Source: CAZOZZ01 sp965262425
Lineage (GTDB): Bacteria; Acidobacteriota; Terriglobia; 20CM-2-55-15
Reading direction: 5' to 3'
Length of the DNA stretch: 64,000 nucleotides
Assembly (NCBI GenBank): GCA_965262425.1
Contig: OZ253536.1
Location: 4,154,001 to 4,218,000 of the forward strand
The notes under the pieces were generated by a model that searched no databases, was not told the DNA's origin, and saw nothing but the letters and a program-made list of their open reading frames with translations. A program made the translations under genes and the position numbers. Of this stretch, positions 9,400 through 17,530 are shown in pieces. The stretch's first letter is position 1. The number at the start of each line of letters is the position of its first letter.

Positions 9400-10935
9400 T
9401 CAACCCTCGGGAAATATCGGCGGAATGATGGGTGGCTGTGGACTGAGAGGTGCCAGGTCTCGACCGGCCAGGGCCGGATGGTCCGGAGGAATTCTCGTGG
9501 CTCGGAAGACTGCGAAGACGTTGATGCCAACCGGTTGGGGCCTGGCGCCGTCCGGCAAGAGAACCTGGCCGGCATAGGGCGTCCAGTACTCCCAGGTGAT
9601 TTCACCCTGCGGTGTGACCTCCATGAATCGACCGCGCGGACCGGAAGTGATGAGCGTGCCGCCGGTCGCGAGGCGATGGGCGCCGGAGATGAAGCCCGCC
9701 CGAAAGTGCTCGGGCGCCGAGTAGCTCCAGACACTCTCGGTTGGCCCAAATGGACCATTGCCGGGCAGTTCATAGTGCCCGTCTGAATTCATCGGCGTGG
9801 CGATCTCATAAACGATCGTGTAAGGGCCGTCAGGCCCGGGAGCATTGTTGCTGAACACCATGATGTGGCCGGCGCCAGGCATGCCGTCCGGAATCCAGCG
9901 GGCATCGTGTTGCCCGCCCATCTTTCTGTCGGCCTCGCTGCCTCGACCGTACGCGCCCGGATTCCCCCAGCGATAAAGCAGGTCCCCGCCCCGTCCGTAG
10001 CGGCCGCCGGTGTGGCCCGCGGCCTCCTCGGTGGACGTGCTGTGGTCGATCACCCAGAGTTCATGATAATCGTGAACGCTGATGAGGATCTGATCTAGGC
10101 CGGGATGATACGCGACGGCGTTGGAATGCATGAGGTCGGAATCGGTGGCGGGCTCGGCATCTTCCTCCGACCCCGCGAAGCCCTGACGCCGGATTTGCTC
10201 CAACTCCTCCGGAGACGGCGCCTGGACGTCGCCGTTGATGTCGATCAGTTCCGGATGCTCGGCCACCACGCCGAAGTTGTCCGCGGTCGGATCGAAGTCC
10301 TGGATCATGTGATCCCACGCACGCCACTCCCAGACGATCCGCGCCCCGTGGGGGGGGTACGGCTCAAACTCGACGATGATGTCGGGCCAGAGGCCTCGCT
10401 CGGGGATCAGATCCGTCCGGCGACCCGCACGACGGGCCTCGCCGGCACTCCTGCCGGCCCACGCAATGGCCAGGATATTACCGTTTGGAAGCACCTCGAT
10501 ATCGTGGTGCAACAGGTTCTGCCCGCTGTTGAAGGAAAAATCCAGGACCAGCTTGCCGTCCCACGTGAATTCCTGAACGCGACCGCCCTGTCCCCCACCG
10601 CTGAAACCGCGAAGCTCGGGAGCGCGGCCACCGCGCACGAGGTGGCCGTTATCGAGCAGGTACGCTCCGCCGGCCGGGCCGAGTTCGCTCTTCCACGTAT
10701 GCACCACCTGGCCCAGATTGTTAATAAGGTAGGTCGTATCGGACAACAGCCCCGTGAACAGAATGTAGCCGGAAGATGCGTCATCAGAGTTGATGCGGAG
10801 GCCGCGCTCCTCATCCAGACCCGAGGCTGCCCTCTGATCTGCGGTCCCCTGTGTCCAACCGGATTCGCTGAGGGCGCCGAGGCTGACCGCCGAGATCAGC
10901 AGAGTTGTTATCAACAGTCGTTGCCTTGTTCTCAT
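9400..10935 (-). CDS. Arylsulfotransferase-like secreted beta-propeller protein
   Basis: A 511-residue protein with an N-terminal signal segment (LLITTLLISAVSLGALS). Its body is the repeated-blade pattern of the bacterial arylsulfotransferase (ASST/Arylsulfotran_2) family: NNLGQVVHTW, the characteristic HHDIEVLPNGNIL, MHSNAVAYHP, HDYHELWVIDHST and GAHRLATGGTLIT. ASST enzymes transfer sulfate between phenols in the periplasm through a histidine; several histidines are placed suitably, but the donor and acceptor cannot be told. ATG 10935 was preferred over GTG 10944 because AGGAG sits 8 bp upstream of it. It is convergent with the esterase. Confidence 0.8.
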   Translation of the reverse strand: MRTRQRLLITTLLISAVSLGALSESGWTQGTADQRAASGLDEERGLRINSDDASSGYILFTGLLSDTTYLINNLGQVVHTWKSELGPAGGAYLLDNGHLVRGGRAPELRGFSGGGQGGRVQEFTWDGKLVLDFSFNSGQNLLHHDIEVLPNGNILAIAWAGRSAGEARRAGRRTDLIPERGLWPDIIVEFEPYPPHGARIVWEWRAWDHMIQDFDPTADNFGVVAEHPELIDINGDVQAPSPEELEQIRRQGFAGSEEDAEPATDSDLMHSNAVAYHPGLDQILISVHDYHELWVIDHSTSTEEAAGHTGGRYGRGGDLLYRWGNPGAYGRGSEADRKMGGQHDARWIPDGMPGAGHIMVFSNNAPGPDGPYTIVYEIATPMNSDGHYELPGNGPFGPTESVWSYSAPEHFRAGFISGAHRLATGGTLITSGPRGRFMEVTPQGEITWEYWTPYAGQVLLPDGARPQPVGINVFAVFRATRIPPDHPALAGRDLAPLSPQPPIIPPIFPEG

Positions 10936-10970
10936 TTCTGTCACTCCTGGCTCTTCTTACTCGACCTTGG

Positions 10971-11249
10971 CAGCCCGTGGTGGAAGTCTGTAGGGTCGCG
11001 TTACGAGCGCCATGGGGCTAGATGCAAGGCGCCACGACGACGTCGATGCTCTTCATCGGGCAATGTCCGGAGAGAGTGCCAACGAGGCAGATGGCCCCAT
11101 GCCGTCGTAACCCGAAGGGCGCAGGGGTCTTCGGGCCACAGGCTTTGTCATTCGTCGGTCACGAGGACTATGCATCGTTCCGCTCCTCATTTCGCGCCTG
11201 TGACCCGAATACCCCTGCGCGCGACCCTACAGACTTTCACCACGGGCTG
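10971..11249. repeat. Palindromic MITE-like element, copy B (empty)
   Basis: A 279-bp element with inverted ends (CAGCCCGTGG... and ...CCACGGGCTG) that match over about 29 bp with one mismatch. It is flanked by CTTGG on both sides (10966-10970, 11250-11254), a 5-bp target duplication. Most of its inside is the reverse complement of copy A. It occupies the gap between the arylsulfotransferase-like and flavoprotein genes. No convincing open reading frame. Confidence 0.85.
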
Positions 11250-11266
11250 CTTGGGCCATTGCTTCT

Positions 11267-12337
11267 CTACGAGGGCGCTCGCTTTCGAGCGGCCTGGGTG
11301 ATCTTCTCACCTATCATCGCGATCTTCTGGTCGTGCAGGCGCTTTTCACTCAACCAGTAAGGCGACGTGATCTCCTTGAAGGCGTAGATCGCGGCCTGAA
11401 TGCCTTCGGCCCAGGCGACTGCAATCAACTTGATGTCGCCGTGCACGTCGCCGATGGCGAACACCCCGGGACGGCTGGTTTCGAAATAGGGATCGATCGC
11501 GATGCTGCCGTCATCGTTCAGGCGGACATCCAGCCGGCGAAACGTGTCCTTGGCGGAGAGAAACCCAATCTGAACGATGATCTTGTCGACCAGCAGCGAT
11601 TGTCCATCGGTCAGGACCAGACGGATCCGGTCATTCACGAACCCCGCCGCCGATATCTCGCACGACAAATGAACGGCACCACCAGAGGATTGCACTCTGC
11701 CGAACGTGTCCGCCTTGCCTGAAGCTGTCGCTCCACGGACGATCAGATGAACCTGTCCCTGCCGGCCCAGCACCATGACGGCGGCGTCGAGAGCCGAGTC
11801 CCCGGCGCCGACAATCGCGACATCCTGCCCTTCATAATCTCCGATCTTAGGGACCCTGTAGTGCACATTTTTCGAGTCGAGCTCGTCCAGGACGGGAAGT
11901 TTGCGGGGGAAGTGCAACAGGCCACAAGCGACGATGACCTTCCGGCATTTGTAAACTTCGTTGTTCGTGAGCACCTTCTTGAGAGGATCTTGCTTTTCGG
12001 TTTCGTCGGTGTCCTCGATGTCGACCAGTTCCTCGCCGAACCGGAACTGGACCAGAGCGTTGCACGCCTGGCGATAGACCCTTGACGAGAGTTCCTCACC
12101 GCTGATGCCATCGGGAAATCCAGGGATGTCGACGATCTTTTTGTCCGGGTAAAGGAACTGCGGCTGCCCGCCCGGTCTGCCCTTGGCTTCGATGACCAGG
12201 GTCGTCAGACCGCGGTGGGCCGTGGTCAGGCTGGCCGCCAAACCCGATGGACCCGCCCCAATGATGATCACGTCCCAGTAGGCCAGACTCTCGAAGTCGA
12301 TATCGGCTTGCAGTTCGGTGACCTTGAAATCCGCCAT
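11267..12337 (-). CDS. NAD(P)/FAD-dependent thioredoxin-reductase-like oxidoreductase
   Basis: A 356-residue flavoprotein with two dinucleotide-binding motifs: VIIIGAGPSGLAAS (FAD, about 23-36) and VAIVGAGDSALDAA (NADPH, about 173-186), plus a C-terminal FAD motif PGVFAIGDVHGD. There is no CxxC pair between them, so it is not a classical thioredoxin reductase; it fits the ferredoxin/flavodoxin-NADP reductase (YumC-like) or YpdA-like groups better. It is the last gene of a three-gene operon divergent from a MerR regulator, pointing to redox or metal stress. Confidence 0.82.
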   Translation of the reverse strand: MADFKVTELQADIDFESLAYWDVIIIGAGPSGLAASLTTAHRGLTTLVIEAKGRPGGQPQFLYPDKKIVDIPGFPDGISGEELSSRVYRQACNALVQFRFGEELVDIEDTDETEKQDPLKKVLTNNEVYKCRKVIVACGLLHFPRKLPVLDELDSKNVHYRVPKIGDYEGQDVAIVGAGDSALDAAVMVLGRQGQVHLIVRGATASGKADTFGRVQSSGGAVHLSCEISAAGFVNDRIRLVLTDGQSLLVDKIIVQIGFLSAKDTFRRLDVRLNDDGSIAIDPYFETSRPGVFAIGDVHGDIKLIAVAWAEGIQAAIYAFKEITSPYWLSEKRLHDQKIAMIGEKITQAARKRAPS

Positions 12338-12346
12338 CTCAGACCA

Positions 12347-12730
12347 TCATACGCCCGCTTTTCCCCCAGTCGTCACGTTTACGCACCGACCGACCGTTGC
12401 GATGGCAGCCAACGCTGCAAGGATCCAGAAAGCGGTCAGCAAAAGACCTTCCGCAAGGCCCGCGACGATGACGGTCGGAAGCAACAAGGGCCACGGGGCC
12501 AGGAACCCCGCCGCCAGTCCGAAACCGATGACGACGATCAACACGGCCAGTACCTGTGCGAGTACCATTGCGACTCCGATCGCGCCCCGGCCGATTCCGG
12601 CGAGCGCCATCCTTTGGGCCTCAAACTTCAGTTTTCGGAAAGCCCAGGGCGTGATCCAGGCCAGCAACAGACCCACAAGCAAAACGGTGAGGCCTTGCCG
12701 AATCCTCCCGAAGAGCCCGGCAGGCTTCAA
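12347..12730 (-). CDS. Small integral membrane protein, family not recognised
   Basis: A 127-residue protein with about three hydrophobic segments (near residues 13-31, 50-75 and 83-113) separated by short charged loops. It starts (TTG, probable) 4 bp after the preceding gene stops and ends 9 bp before the flavoprotein start, so it belongs to the MerR-divergent operon. No enzymatic motif is visible; one cysteine sits near the C-terminus (GRCVNVT). The start codon is uncertain. Confidence 0.6.
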   Translation of the reverse strand: MKPAGLFGRIRQGLTVLLVGLLLAWITPWAFRKLKFEAQRMALAGIGRGAIGVAMVLAQVLAVLIVVIGFGLAAGFLAPWPLLLPTVIVAGLAEGLLLTAFWILAALAAIATVGRCVNVTTGGKAGV

Positions 12731-12733
12731 ACG

Positions 12734-13063
12734 TCACGGATTCACCCCCAACGCGCCGGCAATCTGCTTCAGGAAGTCTCGAGCCTCCCGGGATCCGCCT
12801 AGCTTGAGTCCGATCGACCCCATCTCGGACTCGAACCTCATTCCGAAAGTGAGAAACGTACAGCATCGGCGTTCCTTCAAGATGAAATCCAACAGAAGCC
12901 TCGCCGTTTGCTCATCCCCGGGGAAGCTCAAATCAAAACCGTCGGGTCGTTCAATGCACTCCAGAGAACCTTCGATCAACTTCGAAATTTCCCCACTCCT
13001 TCGGACGAGCTCTCTAGAGTTCAGACTGCAGACCAGCGGTCCTTCGGTCTTTTCTTCTCTCAT
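12734..13063 (-). CDS. Conserved small ERRCC-motif protein of a MerR divergon
   Basis: A 109-residue soluble protein. ATG 13063 is chosen because GGGAGGAG lies directly upstream. The C-terminal half holds the motif ERRCCTFLTF followed by a glycine-rich strand (SIGLKLGGS). I recall similar small proteins encoded beside MerR regulators elsewhere, without a known function. The adjacent cysteines could bind a thiophilic metal or form a redox pair; that is inference. First gene of the operon running to 11267. Confidence 0.65.
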   Translation of the reverse strand: MREEKTEGPLVCSLNSRELVRRSGEISKLIEGSLECIERPDGFDLSFPGDEQTARLLLDFILKERRCCTFLTFGMRFESEMGSIGLKLGGSREARDFLKQIAGALGVNP

Positions 13064-13108
13064 CTTCTCCTCCCAGCACAACCGGATATTCATGTGGTAG
13101 GCTAGAAG

Positions 13109-13124
13109 TTAAAGTGGACTTTAA
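13109..13124. promoter_or_regulatory. Probable MerR operator between the divergent genes
   Basis: TTAAAGT-GG-ACTTTAA is a perfect 7-bp inverted repeat around 2 bp, placed between the divergent starts at 13063 and 13148. MerR-type activators bind such dyads in the promoter spacer. It lies just upstream of the merR ribosome-binding site (AAGGAGG, about 13128-13134), so the regulator may also repress itself. Confidence 0.65.
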
Positions 13125-13147
13125 GTCAAGGAGGTTTTGCGGAGAAA

Positions 13148-13579
13148 ATGAGAATCAGCGAAGTGGCTGAAAGGGCTGGTCTTCGGCCGTCCGCCCTCCG
13201 GTACTACGAGAGCATCGGCCTGTTGCCGGCACCGATGCGGATCAACGGAAGGAGAAGCTACGGTCCGGACGTCCTGATGCTGCTGGCAGGAATCGGAGTG
13301 GCACAACAGGCCGGCTTTAAGGTCGAGGAAATCAAACAGCTGTTCTACGGTTTTGGGGCCGATCGGAGCCCTTCGGAGCGCTGGTCTGAATTGGCACGCT
13401 CCAAGCTTGTTGAGATCGACCAGCTGATCGACCGGGCCCGCGAAATGAAACGCTTGCTGGAAGAGGGCATCCGCTGCGGCTGTTCCGGCCTCGATGAGTG
13501 TGAGCTGCTGGAAGAGCCAACCCAGATCGTGACCGATGGCCCGGACGCGTTTTCGAACACCCTGTCGCACCGGGGCTAG
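13148..13579 (+). CDS. MerR-family transcriptional regulator with C-terminal cysteines
   Basis: A 143-residue regulator. The N-terminal winged helix-turn-helix is clear (MRISEVAERAGLRPSALRYY, then the wing NGRRSYGPD), followed by a long dimerisation helix. The C-terminal effector part has cysteines in IRCGCSGLDEC, reminiscent of the SoxR cluster ligands or metal-sensing MerR proteins. It probably senses a metal, thiol or redox-active compound and switches the divergent ERRCC/membrane/flavoprotein operon. A good ribosome-binding site (AAGGAGG) supports the ATG. Confidence 0.88.
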   Translation: MRISEVAERAGLRPSALRYYESIGLLPAPMRINGRRSYGPDVLMLLAGIGVAQQAGFKVEEIKQLFYGFGADRSPSERWSELARSKLVEIDQLIDRAREMKRLLEEGIRCGCSGLDECELLEEPTQIVTDGPDAFSNTLSHRG

Positions 13580-13587
13580 AAGACGCC

Positions 13588-14388
13588 CTACGGAACCGGC
13601 CGCTGTGCCCGAAGTTCCTCGAACCAGTTCGTCACGACGTGGATCTTCTTGCCAGGTCTGTCGGCGGCGGTCGAATCGACGAGCTTTAGCATCAGGAATC
13701 GCCCATCGGGGGAAACGTCAAAACCGCTAAAACCGAGAAACGAGGCGGCACTGAACAGCGCTCGCGGTATGCCGGCCTCGAAGGTTGCTTCCGTGTCAAT
13801 AGAAACCGCCATCAGATCGGCCGCTTGTCGGTAGAAAAGCTCCGAGCCATCCCGTGACCAGACGGGCCGGAAGCCGCCCGCGGTCGACACCTTCCACCTG
13901 CCGGAATCGACCTCGGGGAACGGGCTCACGTAGATTTCGGATCCTCCCGACTCCTCGATCTCGTACGCCACCCACTTGCCATCCGGGGAGAGCTTGGGCC
14001 AGTAAGCTCGCCGCAAAAGCAATCGAGAGGCGCCGGTCGCCATCGACAGCGAATAGACGGCGATTTCACTGGTGTTGGTCTCGGCAAAGAGCAACGTCTG
14101 ACCGTCCGCGGATATCGCGGAGGGGATCTGTCCCCGGGAGCTTGCTGCAACCGGAGGTGGAAATGGGGTTTCTGTCAACAACCGCTCCGCCGAACCGACG
14201 CCATCGGCTCGCCTGGAAAACAGTGTGCGAACCTGCCCGTCACGATGCGAGTTGAAGATGATTCGAGTGTCATCGGGCGTCCATAAAGCATACGCATCGG
14301 CAGCCGGATGTGAAACCAGCCGCGTCAGCGCGTTACGTTCGAGGTCCCAGATCCCGATGTCTGATTGACCCTCTTCGTCGAATAGGGA
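13588..14388 (-). pseudogene. 3' remnant of a Ser/Thr kinase with PD40/TolB-like propeller
   Basis: About 267 codons encode WD40/PD40-type propeller blades (DIGIWDLERN, ALWTPDDTRIIFNSHRDGQ, PKLSPDGKWVAYEIEE, DVSPDGRFLML) and end with HVVTNWFEELRAQRP, a C-terminus common in acidobacterial membrane Ser/Thr kinases fused to propellers. The kinase and membrane parts that should precede are absent: at about 14388 the sequence changes abruptly to an unrelated, oppositely oriented gene remnant. An ATG at 14433 keeps the frame open for 15 unrelated residues, so this is a truncated gene rather than a real start. Confidence 0.72.
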
Positions 14389-15173
14389 CCGTCCAATTCC
14401 TGGATCAGGGGTCCGAAACCACGGTCGCTGCACCCATCGTTCTTACGGTCAACGGAACGGCCGGCTCCACGTTCGATTATCGGATACCCCAGAGAAGCAG
14501 CATGTGGTTGGAGACATCGAACCCTGCGGGTGTTGTCCGGGTTGGAGCCGTCCGGATCAACCCGGACGCAGAAGACGGCGCTCCGTCAGCCCAGGCGATC
14601 TTCTCGTTCAGCAACGCTCATGGCGTGACGGTTTCCCTGGCGGGAGTGGAGCCGGTCGCCCCGGCCACCACCTTTCGACTGTATGCCGAGGCGTCAGGCG
14701 TACCTGGCGAGATTGGCTCGATCGCCACCGGGATCGCTATTCACAACACATCCACTGAAGCGGCCATCCTAGAGATCGAACTCGTCGGCTTCGACCCATC
14801 GGTGAAGGTAACGCGGGCATCGATGGTCATTCCTGCCTCCGGACATGTTTCAGGATTCTTGAGCGAGATCCTTCCGTCGGCGCACGACTTCGAAGGCGTG
14901 CTCCACATCACATCGAGTGCGGCTCCGATTTCTGTCGTGGGTCTGAGGGGGCGGTACAACTCGCGCGAAGATTTCCTGCTGTCCACCACACCTGCCCTCA
15001 GCCAAGCGAGCGATCGGGCCGTCCCCGAGGTCGTCTTTCCGCACATCGTGGACGGCGGCGGCTGGACGACGCAGTTTGTCCTCTTCAACCGAACGGCCGG
15101 CCAGCCTTCGACCGGTACGTTACAGTTTCTATCGGCAACAGGAAAGGAGTTGAAGCTGCGAATTCTCCCCTGA
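14388..15173 (+). pseudogene. 5'-truncated secreted beta-sandwich (IPT-like) protein
   Basis: About 261 codons. The remnant opens inside a repeat unit (VQFLDQGSETTVAAPI, comparable with LQFLSATGKELKLRI at its own C-terminus) and continues with VFPHIVDGGGWTTQFVLFN, a pattern of large exported acidobacterial proteins made of repeated beta-sandwich units. No start or signal peptide exists; the frame runs back only into the unrelated kinase remnant. Both remnants lose their 5' ends at the same point, which marks a rearrangement breakpoint. The 3' end looks natural. Confidence 0.62.
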
Positions 15174-15295
15174 GCGAAGGAGGTCGGCCAGTCCAGGCGC
15201 AAAGACACCTAGCAGTGAGGCCCTTGCCGAAGCGGGGCTGATGGCAGATGGGCCGGATTGACATTTGTCGGATCGGTGGCAGATAATCCTCGTCT

Positions 15296-15685
15296 ATGCG
15301 GCTCGTTTTCCCGATAGTCCCGGTGATACTCCTGCTCGGGACGCTCTTCCCGGGACCGTTTTCCCACGTCCACTCCCGGGGCGCTCCGGATCATGGACAC
15401 ACGGGGACTCATGGGACGACGCTACACAATCACTTCCCGATGGCCCGACCGAAAACGGATTCGACGCATGACGAATCCACTTTGGAAGGCCCGCACCACT
15501 CGGGACAGGACATTGATCTGTTGCTGACTACCGAGGGGAAGACTTCTCCTCCGGTGGGTACCTTCCGTGCCTGTTCGAACCTGTTTCCAGAACTCCTCGT
15601 CCGAAGACTGAATGAAGTGAAAGGCTCGGAGCGAACGCGGGATCCTCCCCGCCTGGGCCTGCCTCCAAGAGCCCCACCCGCCTGA
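15296..15685 (+). CDS. Small exported His-rich protein of the metal-efflux operon
   Basis: A 129-residue protein with a signal peptide (residues 1-26) followed by a histidine-rich segment (HVHSRGAPDHGHTGTHG, then LHNHF and a later HH), suited to binding Cu, Zn, Ni or Co in the periplasm. The C-terminus is proline-rich (PPRLGLPPRAPPA). The fold is not recognised. It is the first gene of the RND cluster, about 85 bp before the lipoprotein, so a metal-buffer or sensor role is a reasonable inference. Confidence 0.6.
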   Translation: MRLVFPIVPVILLLGTLFPGPFSHVHSRGAPDHGHTGTHGTTLHNHFPMARPKTDSTHDESTLEGPHHSGQDIDLLLTTEGKTSPPVGTFRACSNLFPELLVRRLNEVKGSERTRDPPRLGLPPRAPPA

Positions 15686-15769
15686 TCACCTCGCAAACGT
15701 TCTGATGCGTCGCCGGTGCCGCCTCGCGCACTGGTCGGTTTCTTCATTCAGATTCAGAAAAGGAAAACT

Positions 15770-16219
15770 GTGAAACACCTTTCGTCCGGCTGGCTTGCTC
15801 GTAACTGCTTTGGCCTCGTACTGCTCCTGCTTGTTTCTGTTGCGGGCTGTGCCGAGACGGAGCCGTCGCCCGAGGTCGAGGGCGAAGAGGAGGCGATCCT
15901 GGCTCGGACGGCATTCACGGATCGCATCGAAAACTTCTTTGAGTACTCGCCGTTGAAGTCGGACGAGGCGAGCACCTTCCTCATTCATCTCACCGACCTG
16001 GAAGATGGGTCGCCCGTTTCCGAGGCGGAGGTCCACTTGTCGGTTCGAGGATCTAACGGAGAGGAAGTTGCGTCGACCCGGGCCGCGGTCGGACGGGTGA
16101 CCGGCATCTATGTCGCCGAACTCGTGGTACCACGGGCTGGAACTTTCGAGATCGAGTTCCACGTTCGCAACGACAAACTTGACGAGACCATGGTTCTGGC
16201 GGGATTCGCCGTTCAGTAG
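15770..16219 (+). CDS. Lipoprotein of the RND efflux cluster
   Basis: A 149-residue lipoprotein. GTG 15770 behind AGGA gives a signal peptide ending in the lipobox SVAGC; longer in-frame starts would bury it. The mature part is a predicted beta-sandwich (LIHLTDLEDGSPVSEAEVHL ... GIYVAELVVPRAGTFEIEF) like the FixH/YtkA-type or adaptor-associated domains. It ends 21 bp before the adaptor gene. A role in delivering metal to the pump is inferred only from context. Confidence 0.65.
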   Translation: MKHLSSGWLARNCFGLVLLLLVSVAGCAETEPSPEVEGEEEAILARTAFTDRIENFFEYSPLKSDEASTFLIHLTDLEDGSPVSEAEVHLSVRGSNGEEVASTRAAVGRVTGIYVAELVVPRAGTFEIEFHVRNDKLDETMVLAGFAVQ

Positions 16220-16240
16220 GAACGTGGAGGAGAACTGAGA

Positions 16241-17512
16241 ATGACTGACAACAAACCAGGAAGACGTTCCGGGATGGTATGGGTCCTGTTGGCGGCTCTG
16301 CCGGTTCTGGCCTTGATCGGAGCGCTGTACTGGGAGCAGGGCGCGGAGGCACTCGAAGATCCGGCGCCCGCCGAGGGTGGCGACACCGGAACGGTCGCCT
16401 TCCTGATGGAGCAACAGTGGCTCATCCGGATGAAGTTGGCTCAAGCCCGGTTGAGGGACCTGGCGCCACAGGTACGGGTGGTCGGCAGGATCGTTCCGGC
16501 GGCGAATCATCGGGCGATCGTGTCTTCTTCAGTTTCGGGTTTGATCGGTGAGGGAGGAGTGCCACGTCTTGGCCAGGTGGTTGGACGCGCCGAAGAGTTG
16601 ATCACGCTGCGCCAGATTCCGTCGGTGGCCGAGACAGCCCAGGTCGTGCAGCTACGTCTCGAAGCGGGCCGCACCGAGTCGGAACGCCGCGGCCTGGAAC
16701 AATCGCGCGCCGAGGCTGAAATTCGTCTCGAAGAGGCGCGACGCGAACTGGATCGGGCCAAACGCCTGTACGAAGCCGAGGTCCTCGCAGAGCAGGAGCT
16801 TGACGCCGCCCAGACCGATTTCGAGGCCGCGGAAACGCGGGTCCGATCGTTCGCCGGGCAGCTCGAAGCGCTCGTCGAATCGCCAACTCCCGGGGGCGCC
16901 GCGGCAAGCACAACTCTCACTCACGTACTGACGGGTCCGATCGCCGGCAAGGTCACCGAGGTCTACAAGACCGTCGGCGAGTTGGTTCAGCCTGGAGAAC
17001 CGATACTCGAAATCGTGAACTTCGATACGGTGTGGGTCGAGGCGCCAGTCTTTGAGAGAGATCTTCCGTCAGTTCTCGAGGTGGGACAGGCGATATTCGA
17101 AACCGCTGCTTACCCCGGTGTCGAGTTCGTGGGACGCGTCGTGGATGTCGGAGCCCGAATCGACGAGGAAACCCGGGTAGCAACGGTCACGTTCGAAGTC
17201 GAGAACGCGGACGGCCGCCTTCGAATCGGTATGCAGGCGAACGTCCGACTCGATGCCGGCTCTCCGCGAAAGCTCGTCGTGATTCCCGCCGAGGCGGTTC
17301 TCGAACACGAAGGGCAGGACATTGTCTACGTCCTGTTGTCGGGTGAAGAGTTCCAGCGTCGCAACGTAGTGATCGAGGGTCGATACGGGGACGAAGTGGC
17401 TATTGTCGGAGGTCTTGAACCGGGCGAGCGGGTGGTGACCCAGGGCGTCTACCAGTTGAAGCTTCAGGAACTGCAACCGGCGGATCCGGGCGAGCACACG
17501 CATGAGGTTTAG
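16241..17512 (+). CDS. RND efflux periplasmic adaptor (CusB/CzcB-like)
   Basis: A 423-residue membrane-fusion protein linking the inner-membrane pump to an outer-membrane channel. Order: one N-terminal membrane anchor (residues 11-31); a VAFLMEQQW segment seen in heavy-metal adaptors; a lipoyl half-motif near residue 85; a long coiled-coil hairpin (about 130-215); the second lipoyl half (LTGPIAGKVTEVYKTVGELV); a beta-barrel; and a membrane-proximal domain. The C-terminus ends HTHEV. It is 18 bp upstream of the pump gene. Confidence 0.9.
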   Translation: MTDNKPGRRSGMVWVLLAALPVLALIGALYWEQGAEALEDPAPAEGGDTGTVAFLMEQQWLIRMKLAQARLRDLAPQVRVVGRIVPAANHRAIVSSSVSGLIGEGGVPRLGQVVGRAEELITLRQIPSVAETAQVVQLRLEAGRTESERRGLEQSRAEAEIRLEEARRELDRAKRLYEAEVLAEQELDAAQTDFEAAETRVRSFAGQLEALVESPTPGGAAASTTLTHVLTGPIAGKVTEVYKTVGELVQPGEPILEIVNFDTVWVEAPVFERDLPSVLEVGQAIFETAAYPGVEFVGRVVDVGARIDEETRVATVTFEVENADGRLRIGMQANVRLDAGSPRKLVVIPAEAVLEHEGQDIVYVLLSGEEFQRRNVVIEGRYGDEVAIVGGLEPGERVVTQGVYQLKLQELQPADPGEHTHEV

Positions 17513-17530
17513 CGGAGAAACGGTAACGTA

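Noticed and set aside
10105..11301. Long plus-strand frame over the arylsulfotransferase-like gene and the repeat
   Set aside because: Antisense to a gene with clear family motifs and crossing a mobile repeat.
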